In this document: positions 1-5,806 of the stretch, piece by piece
How positions within the stretch are numbered: the stretch's first letter is position 1
Layout of the letters: each line of letters starts with the position of its first letter
Source: an uncultured Veillonella sp.
GTDB lineage: Bacteria > Bacillota > Negativicutes > Veillonellales > Veillonellaceae
Length of the DNA: 7,878 nucleotides
Direction: 5' to 3'
Assembly (NCBI GenBank): GCA_902466275.1
Contig: CABQQJ010000028.1
Coordinates: forward strand, 1 to 7,878
Notes under the pieces: model-generated
What the model saw: only the letters and a program-made list of their open reading frames with translations
Told to the model about the DNA's origin: nothing
Database searches by the model: none
Program-made: the position numbers and the translations under genes

Positions 1-1
1 A

Positions 2-667
2 ATTTGCCCGCCTGTGTATGTAAGATCTGATATTCTACAAGGAAAAGGCATGGCTTCAAGTTCGGCAGATATTTCTGTAACAGCTATGGCTACAGCTTTG
101 GCCATGGACTATGATTTATCATTAAAAGAACTTGAGCAAATTTGTCTATCTGTAGAGCCTACAGATGCCTCTTTTTATCAAGGTGTAACTCAGTTTGATT
201 ATATTAAAGGGACTATCTCTAAGCCTTTAGGACCGTGTCCGCCTTTAAAAATACTTGTCTTTGATGAAGGCGGTAGCATTGATACGGTTAGCTTTAACAA
301 GCAAGTAGATTTACATAATAAGATTTTAGAAAAAGAATCGATAATACAGGAGTCCCTAGATTTATTTAAACAAGGACTTGCTACGCATGATATAAAGCTT
401 ATAGGCCAAGCTGCTACATTGAGTGCCTTTGGCAATCAGCGTATTTTATATAAACCTAATTTATATGACTTTCACGATGTAGGTAATTCTTATAATAGTG
501 TAGGAACAATCATCGCTCATAGCGGAACCATTATGGGACTATTATTCCCCGTTGATTATGGTCGTATTGATGATTGTAAGAATGAGATTTTGCGTAAGTT
601 GCCACAATTAACCTATGTAGATACGGTTGAAACTACGAATGAAGGATTAACTTATATCAAACGATAA
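2..667 (+). CDS. pduX: L-threonine kinase PduX (GHMP kinase family), 5'-truncated
   Basis: This enzyme phosphorylates L-threonine with ATP to L-threonine O-3-phosphate, the first step of the aminopropanol arm of cobalamin synthesis, in the cytosol. The frame is open to the left edge (residues ICPP precede the GTG at 14), so the true start lies upstream. About 222 residues are visible against roughly 300 in known PduX, so the N-terminal quarter is missing. The GHMP ATP-binding loop GKGMASSSAD is at nt 41-70. PduX-like segments follow: SVEPTD (nt 152-169), GQAATLSAFGNQ (nt 404-439) and AHSGTIMGL (nt 518-544). The GKGMASS form with a following AD is closer to PduX than to homoserine or mevalonate kinases. 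The cobD and cobC genes directly downstream support the call. The stop is TAA at 665-667, 24 bases before cobD. The gene is partial because of the window edge, not visibly broken. Confidence 0.88.
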   Translation: MCPPVYVRSDILQGKGMASSSADISVTAMATALAMDYDLSLKELEQICLSVEPTDASFYQGVTQFDYIKGTISKPLGPCPPLKILVFDEGGSIDTVSFNKQVDLHNKILEKESIIQESLDLFKQGLATHDIKLIGQAATLSAFGNQRILYKPNLYDFHDVGNSYNSVGTIIAHSGTIMGLLFPVDYGRIDDCKNEILRKLPQLTYVDTVETTNEGLTYIKR

Positions 668-691
668 AGTATTTCATAGAAAGAGAATAGT

Positions 692-1822
692 ATGTCTAAA
701 ATACATGGGGGCAATATCTTTCAGTTTGCCCATGAACAACGAATTGAACCATATGAGGTTATTGACTTTAGTGCTAATATCAATCCACTAGGCCCTAGCC
801 AACGTGGCTTATCTGCATTAGAATCTCAATTGCGATATATATCACATTATCCGGATGCTACAAATGATGATATATTAAATGCCATTGCTGATATCTATGG
901 TATGAATAAAAATCAAATTGTAGTTGGCAATGGAGCAGCAGAGCTATTATATGCAATTTGTCGGTTACCTGGCTATACGGGCGCTTTTGTTCCCGCACCA
1001 GGTTTTTCTGAATATAAAGCTGCTTTAGAAGCAAGTAGAATTCCAGTACGCGATATTTATTATAGACCACGGGAAGATGAACATGGAAAACCTTATTTTG
1101 AGGTTCCTTATTTAGCATTAGAAACTTTTGCAGCTGAGTTAAAGGGGCAAGATGGTCGTATTATTGTATTTCTAGGTAATCCCAATAATCCAGATGGTAC
1201 GTTACTTGATAAGAACCATATTCGTACTATTGCAAGCATGCTGAAAGATGCTAATAGTTTACTTGTTATAGATGAGTCCTTTATCGATTTTGTTGGTAAC
1301 GACACATTACAAGATAATGAATACTCCATGCGCTCCCTAGTTAACGAGTTTGATAATATTATCGTGGTTCATTCTTTTACAAAATTCTATGCTGTGCCAG
1401 GTCTACGAATCGGTGCTGCTTTCAGCGATCCTCTTATTATTGAACAAATAAATAGTTTTATCCCTACATGGTCTGTTAACACATTAGCTCAATCCTATAC
1501 AGAGGCGGCTTTGAATGATGTAGAGTATGTGAAACGAACAAAACAAGTATTACATGAAGAGCAACTTTTTATGTATAACTCATTAGATACTATAAATGGT
1601 ATTACTGTATATCCGCCTTCAGCTAATTTTATATTGTTCCACATTGAACAAGAAGGAATAACAGCAGAGTCGATTAATGAAGCGCTTAAAAAATATAATA
1701 TGATTGTTCGCAACTGTGATTCTTATATGGGATTAAATAATCAATGGGTTCGCGTTGCAATAAAAGATCATGATACTAATGTTAAGTTAGTAGAAAAATT
1801 AACAGATATTTTGAAAGTATAG
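692..1822 (+). CDS. cobD: L-threonine-O-3-phosphate decarboxylase CobD
   Basis: This is a PLP-dependent fold-type I enzyme of the aminotransferase I/II family. It decarboxylates threonine phosphate, the PduX product, to (R)-1-amino-2-propanol O-2-phosphate, which is then joined to the corrin ring. The 376-residue length fits the family. Visible motifs are the N-terminal DFSANINPLG (residues 25-34), HYPD (52-55), GNGAAELLY (79-87, PLP phosphate binding), GNPNNPDG (162-169), DESF (194-197), SFTKFYAVPGLRIG with the presumed Schiff-base Lys231, and WVRVAIKD with Arg354 for the substrate carboxylate. The closest alternative is histidinol-phosphate aminotransferase HisC, a relative with the same motifs. 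Placement between pduX and cobC, and the SANINPLG start typical of CobD, favour CobD. A GAAAGAG ribosome binding site (679-685) sits 6 bases before the ATG. Confidence 0.9.
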   Translation: MSKIHGGNIFQFAHEQRIEPYEVIDFSANINPLGPSQRGLSALESQLRYISHYPDATNDDILNAIADIYGMNKNQIVVGNGAAELLYAICRLPGYTGAFVPAPGFSEYKAALEASRIPVRDIYYRPREDEHGKPYFEVPYLALETFAAELKGQDGRIIVFLGNPNNPDGTLLDKNHIRTIASMLKDANSLLVIDESFIDFVGNDTLQDNEYSMRSLVNEFDNIIVVHSFTKFYAVPGLRIGAAFSDPLIIEQINSFIPTWSVNTLAQSYTEAALNDVEYVKRTKQVLHEEQLFMYNSLDTINGITVYPPSANFILFHIEQEGITAESINEALKKYNMIVRNCDSYMGLNNQWVRVAIKDHDTNVKLVEKLTDILKV

Positions 1823-1829
1823 GAAGACT

Positions 1830-2468
1830 ATGAAGACATTGTATATTGTGCGCCATGGTGAAACTGATTGGAACAAAATGGGAAAATACCAAGGCATCAC
1901 AGATGTTCCACTTAATGAAAATGGTTTAAATCAAGCAAAGGCATGTGGTCAGGCTCTTAAAGATGTTAAATTTGATCGCATATTATCTAGTGATTTGAGT
2001 CGTGCTTTAGTTACAGCTGAAGTCATTCGCGGTGAACGTACTATTCCTATTACAGTAGATAAACGCTTACGAGAACTTAATTTTGGCGATTGGGAAGCTA
2101 TGTTATTTTCAGATATCGAAGATCGTTGGCCTGGTTTGATAGATGAAATGTATTTGCGACCACATCTAGTTAAGGTTCCTAATGGTGAAAGCTTTAAGAA
2201 TTTACAAGACCGTGCATGGGCAGGTCTAGAGGAATTCATCAATGTTAATAATGAGGAGGAAACACTTCTCATTGCTTGTCATGGTGGAACTATACGAACA
2301 TTATTGTGTAAATTATTAGATATTTCCATTAGTCATTGTTGGAATTTTAGTCAAGGTAATACAGCAATTAATCGTATATTCTATAATGGCATGGGAGAAT
2401 TTGATCATAATATTTTAAACTTGCTCAATGATACAGCACACGTAGATGTATTACAAGGTCATGCATAA
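1830..2468 (+). CDS. cobC: Alpha-ribazole phosphatase CobC (histidine phosphatase family)
   Basis: This is a cytosolic phosphatase of the phosphoglycerate-mutase-like superfamily, predicted to remove the 5'-phosphate from alpha-ribazole phosphate, or from adenosylcobalamin 5'-phosphate, in nucleotide-loop assembly. The 212-residue chain has the full catalytic set: the RHGE box with Arg8 and the phosphohistidine His9, Arg58 in SSDLSRA, the acid/base Glu82 in ELNFGDWE, and the second histidine His151 in ACHGGTIR. The FGDWE segment after the glutamate resembles known CobC. The superfamily is broad, so sequence alone would also allow a cofactor-dependent mutase-like phosphatase. Position directly after pduX and cobD gives the specific role. 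The gene starts 7 bases after the cobD stop. Its ribosome binding site AGGAAG (1821-1826) overlaps that stop, which suggests co-translation. Confidence 0.82.
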   Translation: MKTLYIVRHGETDWNKMGKYQGITDVPLNENGLNQAKACGQALKDVKFDRILSSDLSRALVTAEVIRGERTIPITVDKRLRELNFGDWEAMLFSDIEDRWPGLIDEMYLRPHLVKVPNGESFKNLQDRAWAGLEEFINVNNEEETLLIACHGGTIRTLLCKLLDISISHCWNFSQGNTAINRIFYNGMGEFDHNILNLLNDTAHVDVLQGHA

Positions 2469-3166
2469 TGCGACTAGATAAATTATTAGCCAATAAAGCC
2501 TATGGTAGTCGAAAAGAAGTCCATCAAATCATAAAGGATAGAAGGGTTACCATCAATGGTAGTATAACAACGAAAAAAGATACTCATATTGATATTGATG
2601 TTGATATAGTTGCTGTTGATGGTAAGATTGTTAGTACTACTCAACTATATTATGTAAAATTTCATAAGCCAAAGGGCTATGTTACAGCGGTAGAAGATTC
2701 TAGTCACCCTGTTGTTATGGATTTACTCCCTCCAGAATTCATAAAAATGGGAGTAGTTCCAGTAGGCAGATTAGACAAGGATACAGAAGGACTTTTATTA
2801 TTAACTAATGATGGTGTGTGGGGACACTCTATCATCAATGGTAATAAACATGTGCCTAAAGTTTATTACGTAGAATTTGAAGGAACGCTATCTGATGAAG
2901 GTATACAACGTATTAAAGAGGGAATTCTTCTTGGAGATGGTACGCAATGTAAACCGGCAGAAATTGAATTTGTATCGTTACATTCAGTACATGTAACGAT
3001 TGAAGAAGGCAAGTATCATCAAGTTAAGCGCATGATTGGTGCTGCAGGTGGTACTGTAACATATTTGAAACGTCTTACGATTGGTCATATTGATTTAAGT
3101 GGCATTGAAGAGGTTGGTTCTGCAATGGAATTGACCGTTGAACAGATAGAGGGCTTTAAAAAATAG
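2468..3166 (+). CDS. rsuA: 16S rRNA pseudouridine synthase, RsuA/RluB family
   Basis: This enzyme isomerises a specific uridine in rRNA to pseudouridine. In the RsuA branch this is U516 of 16S rRNA (E. coli numbering). It has an S4 RNA-binding domain at residues 1 to about 50, starting MRLDKLLANK and including SRKEV and RRVTING. The catalytic domain follows, with HKPKGYV (66-72), GRLDKDTEG (100-108) holding the presumed nucleophile Asp103, LLTNDG (111-116) and GKYHQVKRM (181-189). The 232-residue length and the KYHQVKRM form match RsuA better than the longer RluB, but specificity between the two is not proven by sequence. The ATG overlaps the cobC stop in TAATG, with AAGG (2455-2458) upstream, so this unrelated rRNA gene is probably translated from the cobalamin transcript. 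Confidence 0.85.
   Translation: MRLDKLLANKAYGSRKEVHQIIKDRRVTINGSITTKKDTHIDIDVDIVAVDGKIVSTTQLYYVKFHKPKGYVTAVEDSSHPVVMDLLPPEFIKMGVVPVGRLDKDTEGLLLLTNDGVWGHSIINGNKHVPKVYYVEFEGTLSDEGIQRIKEGILLGDGTQCKPAEIEFVSLHSVHVTIEEGKYHQVKRMIGAAGGTVTYLKRLTIGHIDLSGIEEVGSAMELTVEQIEGFKK
3131..3160 (+). promoter_or_regulatory. Possible promoter for the M24 peptidase gene, copy inside the end of rsuA
   Basis: TTGACC (3131-3136) is followed by an 18-base spacer and TTTAAA (3155-3160), giving 5 of 6 and 4 of 6 matches to the sigma-70-type consensus. Transcription would begin close to 3167, at the first base of the inverted repeat described next. The sequence is within the rsuA coding end, so the match could be chance. 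Confidence 0.28.
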
Positions 3167-3198
3167 CATAAAATTCTATTCAATATAGGCATTTTATG
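3167..3198 (+). repeat. Inverted repeat in the rsuA to M24 peptidase gap
   Basis: CATAAAAT (3167-3174) is perfectly complementary to ATTTTATG (3191-3198). Inside it CTAT (3176-3179) can pair with ATAG (3185-3188). The stem starts immediately after the rsuA stop codon. It is almost all A-T and no T-run follows, so it is a poor intrinsic terminator. It could be an operator, a weak 5' leader hairpin, or chance in AT-rich DNA. Confidence 0.45.
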
Positions 3199-3205
3199 GT
3201 AAGAT
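3177..3205 (+). promoter_or_regulatory. Possible extended -10 promoter for the M24 peptidase–efp pair
   Basis: TGGTAAGAT (3197-3205) reads as an extended -10 element: TG, one base, then TAAGAT with 4 of 6 matches. The -35 region at 17-base spacing (TATTCA, 3177-3182) is weak, which extended -10 promoters can tolerate. Transcription would start near 3212, about 25 bases before the ATG at 3237. Its TG is the last two bases of the inverted repeat, so a repressor binding there would block it. Confidence 0.35.
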
Positions 3206-3236
3206 TAATTGTACTTTATAGACTAGGAGCAAGATT

Positions 3237-4310
3237 ATGAATGGATTAAATCTGCTACAACAGTATATTAAAGAGCAAGAATTAACAGGCGTCATTTTAA
3301 TAAGCCCTATAAATTTACATTATTTTGCTGGTTTTACTGGTACAACAGGGTTTGCTATCATTACTCAAGATAAAGCTTTTATGATTACTGATTTCAGATA
3401 TACTGAGCAAGCTACAAAACAATGTGAAGGGTATACGGTTATTCAATATGAAACAACTGTTATGGATACTCTTGTAGATATATTCAATGAACATCATATT
3501 CACGAAGGTTTATTCGGTATAGAAGGCAAACAAATGCCTGTGGATACGTATGAAACTTTATGTGATACATTAGATGAACGCTTTAATTTTACATCTATCA
3601 ATTTTGCAAAACTACGTGCGGTTAAGCGTGAAGACGAATTAGACTTATTGCGTAAAGCTGCTAAAATTGGTGATGATGCTTTTGCTGCCTTGCTACCACA
3701 ACTAAAGGTAGGGATGACAGAAAACGAAGCGCGCATTATATTAGAATCAGAAATGTTAAAACGTGGATCAGAGGAACCTTCCTTTGCAACCATTGTTGCT
3801 TCTGGTAATCGTTCTAGTATGCCTCATGGTGTAGCCAGTGATAAGGTCATTGAAGCAGGTGATTTTGTTACCTTTGACTTTGGTGCGGTATATAAGGGTT
3901 ATCATTCTGATATGACTAGAACTATTGTAATGGGGCCTGCCTCTGAATTACAAAAGAAGCTGTATGGTATAGTTTTAGAAGCACAAAAACGTGGCGTAGC
4001 TGCAGTTCGGGCTGGTATTACTGGTAAAGAACTTGATGCAGTTTGTCGTGATTATATTAAAGAACATGGATATACCAAGGAATTTAATCATGGTACTGGA
4101 CATGGCGTAGGTCTTGAGATTCACGAAGAACCAGTAGCCAATACTAAATCCGATACGGTATTTACAGAAAATATGATCATTACGGTAGAACCTGGCATTT
4201 ATATAACAGGTACTATCGGATTGAGAATAGAGGATAGTGTCATCGTCAAATCTGACGGCTATGAGGTGTTGACACATAGTCCAAAAGAGTTAATTGAAAT
4301 AGGTATTTAG
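3237..4310 (+). CDS. Xaa-Pro peptidase, M24 family (aminopeptidase P / YqhT-like)
   Basis: This is a cytosolic metallopeptidase predicted to cleave peptides with proline in the second position. An N-terminal creatinase-like domain covers residues 1 to about 125, and a pita-bread catalytic domain covers about 132-350. All five dinuclear metal ligands are visible: Asp214 (TFDFGA), Asp225 (HSDMTRT), His289 (GTGHGVG), Glu318 (TVEPG) and Glu332 (RIEDS). The substrate-binding histidines His197 (MPHG) and His296 (EIHEEP) are also present, so it should be active. At 357 residues it fits the short aminopeptidase P-like group next to efp in B. subtilis (YqhT). Whether it acts as aminopeptidase (PepP) or dipeptidase (PepQ) cannot be decided here, so no symbol is given. 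The ribosome binding site AGGAG (3225-3229) is 7 bases before the ATG. The efp gene follows after 15 bases. Confidence 0.9.
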   Translation: MNGLNLLQQYIKEQELTGVILISPINLHYFAGFTGTTGFAIITQDKAFMITDFRYTEQATKQCEGYTVIQYETTVMDTLVDIFNEHHIHEGLFGIEGKQMPVDTYETLCDTLDERFNFTSINFAKLRAVKREDELDLLRKAAKIGDDAFAALLPQLKVGMTENEARIILESEMLKRGSEEPSFATIVASGNRSSMPHGVASDKVIEAGDFVTFDFGAVYKGYHSDMTRTIVMGPASELQKKLYGIVLEAQKRGVAAVRAGITGKELDAVCRDYIKEHGYTKEFNHGTGHGVGLEIHEEPVANTKSDTVFTENMIITVEPGIYITGTIGLRIEDSVIVKSDGYEVLTHSPKELIEIGI

Positions 4311-4325
4311 AAGGAGAAGAGTTAG

Positions 4326-4883
4326 ATGATTTCCAGTAATGATTTTCGTCCAGGTGTAACCGTTGAAATTGACGGTAATGTATGGCAAGTAGTTGATTTC
4401 CAACACGTTAAACCAGGTAAAGGTGCTGCATTCGTACGTACTAAAATGAAAAACTTGCAAACTGGTTCTGTAGTTGAGCGTACATTTAATGCAGGTGAAA
4501 AAGTGCCTAAAGCACATGTTGATCGTCGTCGTATGCAATACTTATATGAATCTGATGGCTCTTATACATTCATGGATAACGAAACTTATGATCAAGTTGA
4601 ACTTACCCTTGAACAATTAGGTGATGCTAAAAACTTCCTTCTTGAAAATATGGAAGTATCCATCATGTTCTTCCAAGGTATCGTAATCGGTATCGATTTA
4701 CCTGTAGCTGTTGAACTTCGCGTAGTTGAAACAGATCCTGGTATCCGTGGCGATACTGCTACTGGTGGTAACAAACCAGCTGTATTGGAAACAGGCTACA
4801 CTGTAAAAGTACCTCTCTTCATTGAAGTAGATGATGTACTTCGTATTGATACTCGTACAGGACAATACATCGAACGTGCCTAA
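4326..4883 (+). CDS. efp: Elongation factor P
   Basis: EF-P binds between the ribosomal P and E sites and helps form peptide bonds at polyproline stretches. The 185-residue length is standard. An N-terminal KOW-like domain covers residues 1 to about 62, and two OB-fold domains follow. The loop tip KPGKGAAF places Lys32 where other EF-Ps carry a modification (beta-lysyl in E. coli, 5-aminopentanol in B. subtilis). The modification used here cannot be read from this window. The C-terminal domain has GDTATGG (142-148), a family signature, and ends QYIERA. A strong AAGGAGA ribosome binding site (4311-4317) lies 8 bases before the ATG. Codon use differs from the neighbours: Phe is mostly TTC, Ile often ATC, and Arg only CGT/CGC. 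This fits high expression. It probably shares a transcript with the M24 peptidase and ends at the terminator downstream. Confidence 0.97.
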   Translation: MISSNDFRPGVTVEIDGNVWQVVDFQHVKPGKGAAFVRTKMKNLQTGSVVERTFNAGEKVPKAHVDRRRMQYLYESDGSYTFMDNETYDQVELTLEQLGDAKNFLLENMEVSIMFFQGIVIGIDLPVAVELRVVETDPGIRGDTATGGNKPAVLETGYTVKVPLFIEVDDVLRIDTRTGQYIERA

Positions 4884-4894
4884 TACTCATTGAT

Positions 4895-4940
4895 ATGTAT
4901 TGGGGCAAGATCTTTTCAAGGAATCTTATTCCCCATATAT
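4895..4940 (+). other. Imperfect RNA hairpin downstream of efp
   Basis: AAGAT (4907-4911) pairs with ATCTT (4923-4927). TGGGG (4901-4905) pairs with CCCCA (4931-4935). With T4900 bulged, ATGTA (4895-4899) pairs with TATAT (4936-4940) through one G-U pair. An internal loop of C4906 against 4928-4930 interrupts the stem, and the loop is 4912-4922. No T-run follows, so it is not itself an intrinsic terminator. It may stabilise the efp mRNA 3' end or be a leader element for the next gene. No known riboswitch family is recognised. Confidence 0.5.
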
Positions 4941-4948
4941 CGTAACAT

Positions 4949-4977
4949 TTGCACTGTAAGCACTTGTCGTCTATGTA
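4949..4977 (+). promoter_or_regulatory. Weak promoter-like sequence overlapping the terminator hairpin
   Basis: TTGCAC (4949-4954), a 17-base spacer, then TATGTA (4972-4977) is the best-spaced sigma-70-like pair I found before the first Asp23 gene (4 of 6 and 3 of 6 matches). A start near 4984 would fall inside the terminator hairpin, so the transcript would carry only its 3' arm and escape termination. The -10 match is poor and the call is tentative. Confidence 0.2.
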
Positions 4978-5005
4978 ATTATATATAGGGACAGGTGCTT
5001 TTTTT
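4959..5005 (+). terminator. Intrinsic (Rho-independent) terminator after efp
   Basis: AGCACTTGTC (4959-4968) pairs over its full length with GACAGGTGCT (4990-4999), with one G-U pair. An inner stem, CTATGTA (4971-4977) with TATATAG (4982-4988), closes on the four-base loop ATTA. Seven T residues (4999-5005) follow directly. This is a strong terminator by the usual rules. The T-run ends one base before the ribosome binding site of the first Asp23 gene, so it may act as an attenuator as well as the efp terminator. Confidence 0.82.
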
Positions 5006-5006
5006 G

Positions 5007-5013
5007 AAAGAGG
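5007..5013 (+). promoter_or_regulatory. Ribosome binding site that decides the first Asp23 start
   Basis: AAAGAGG is 5 bases before the ATG at 5019. The only in-frame alternative, GTG at 4995, lies within the terminator stem and has no ribosome binding site, so ATG 5019 is chosen. Confidence 0.75.
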
Positions 5014-5018
5014 CCAGT

Positions 5019-5399
5019 ATGACCAAGAAAAATACTGAACTAGAGTCGGGTAAAATTAAGATTAACGATGATGTGTATGCTACAATTGTAACAATGACAG
5101 CCCTTGACACAAAGGGAATTCATCATATGAGTTCCACCTTTAATGATGGCGTTAACACTTTTTTTAGACGTAAATCCGATCATGAAGGTGTTAAGATATC
5201 CTTTAACGATGAAGGAGCAATATCAGTTACACTATATGTGTGCATTCAGTATGGATATCGTATTCCTGATGTTGTTTTACGTCTACAAGAGCGCATTAAA
5301 ACTGCTTTAGTCTCTTATACAGAAATTGAGGTTCAAACTATTGATGTAGTTGTACAAGATATCATTTTTGATGATTTAGTTACGCCACAACTACCATAG
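5019..5399 (+). CDS. Asp23/Gls24 family protein (first of a tandem pair)
   Basis: This is a small cytosolic protein of 126 residues with no signal peptide or membrane segment. The Asp23/Gls24 (DUF322) pattern is visible: an early strand GKIKINDDVYATIV (11-24), the turn TKGIHHMS (31-38, the usual xxGVxxMS site), a central strand pair GVKISFNDEGAISVTLYVCI (57-76), then QYGYRIPDVVLRLQERIKTAL (helix, about 77-97), and the C-terminal strand IEVQTIDVVVQDIIF (103-117). Family members include envelope-stress proteins and YqhY, which is linked to acetyl-CoA carboxylase in B. subtilis. The exact function of this copy is unknown. It is clearly diverged from the second copy 11 bases downstream. Expression must come by readthrough of the preceding terminator or from a promoter overlapping it. 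Confidence 0.82.
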   Translation: MTKKNTELESGKIKINDDVYATIVTMTALDTKGIHHMSSTFNDGVNTFFRRKSDHEGVKISFNDEGAISVTLYVCIQYGYRIPDVVLRLQERIKTALVSYTEIEVQTIDVVVQDIIFDDLVTPQLP

Positions 5400-5410
5400 G
5401 AGGCATCTAT

Positions 5411-5806
5411 ATGAGTTCAGACAATCAATTAAATTATGGTTTAGATACGGATACTATTGATATTGCCGACTCTGTTATCATTGATGTGGCAACTAAAACT
5501 TTAGGTACAATTCCTGGTATTCATTCTTTAAGCCCACGCTTTTACGATGAGTTGGTAGAGGGTATTACCCATGCTTTTGGTCAGCGTAGCTTACCTGGTA
5601 TCAATGTAAAGCATCGTAAAGGTTTTATTGAAATTAACATTTATATTAAAGCATTGTATGGATATAATCTCATTGAATTATCTAAACAATTACAATCAGA
5701 AATTAAACAAACCTTAAAAAATATGCTTGACCTAGATTATGTAAAAGTTGATGTGCATATTGAAGGTATTGTAAAAGAAAAGGAGCCAGTTTTACATGGT
5801 AACTAA
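5411..5806 (+). CDS. Asp23/Gls24 family protein, YqhY-like (second of a tandem pair)
   Basis: This is a 131-residue cytosolic member of the same family as its upstream neighbour. It shows DTIDIADSVIIDVATKTL (14-31), PGIHSLS (35-41), the strand pair INVKHRKGFIEINIYIKALYG (64-84), the helix LIELSKQLQSEIKQTL (87-102) and a C-terminal strand ending VKVDVHIEGI (111-120), which is the classic VNVHVEGI-type ending. Position directly before nusB is the one held by yqhY in B. subtilis, so this is the likelier YqhY equivalent. There accB and accC precede it, and here they are absent from the window. YqhY has been associated with control of fatty-acid synthesis; whether that holds here is inference. The ribosome binding site TAGGAGG (5397-5403) overlaps the previous stop, 7 bases before the ATG. 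Confidence 0.85.
   Translation: MSSDNQLNYGLDTDTIDIADSVIIDVATKTLGTIPGIHSLSPRFYDELVEGITHAFGQRSLPGINVKHRKGFIEINIYIKALYGYNLIELSKQLQSEIKQTLKNMLDLDYVKVDVHIEGIVKEKEPVLHGN

Noticed and set aside
858..1713. Minus-strand open frames within cobD, and similar ones within cobC, the M24 peptidase gene, efp, nusB and the TsaD-like gene.
   Set aside because: They lie opposite well-supported conserved genes, show no family motifs and have low-complexity or odd composition, so they are shadows.
2586..2620. A short GATATTGATGTTGAT-like repeat in rsuA.
   Set aside because: It simply encodes an Ile/Asp/Val-rich strand in the linker after the S4 domain and does not extend.
4269..4296. A perfect TTGACA (4269-4274) near the end of the M24 peptidase gene, as a possible efp promoter.
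   Set aside because: At 16-18 base spacing there is no acceptable -10 (TAATTG is the best), and the bases encode the well-fitting peptidase C-terminus, so the match is probably chance.
4995..5018. A longer first Asp23 protein starting at GTG 4995 (adds MLFLKEAS).
   Set aside because: The GTG is in the 3' arm of the terminator and the added codons cover its T-run. There is no ribosome binding site for it, whereas ATG 5019 has AAAGAGG at good spacing.
4884..5018. A T-box, cobalamin riboswitch or other known leader before the Asp23 operon (GCACTG at 4951 faintly recalls part of a B12 box).
   Set aside because: The stretch is too short, and neither T-box sequences nor the other conserved cobalamin riboswitch segments are present.
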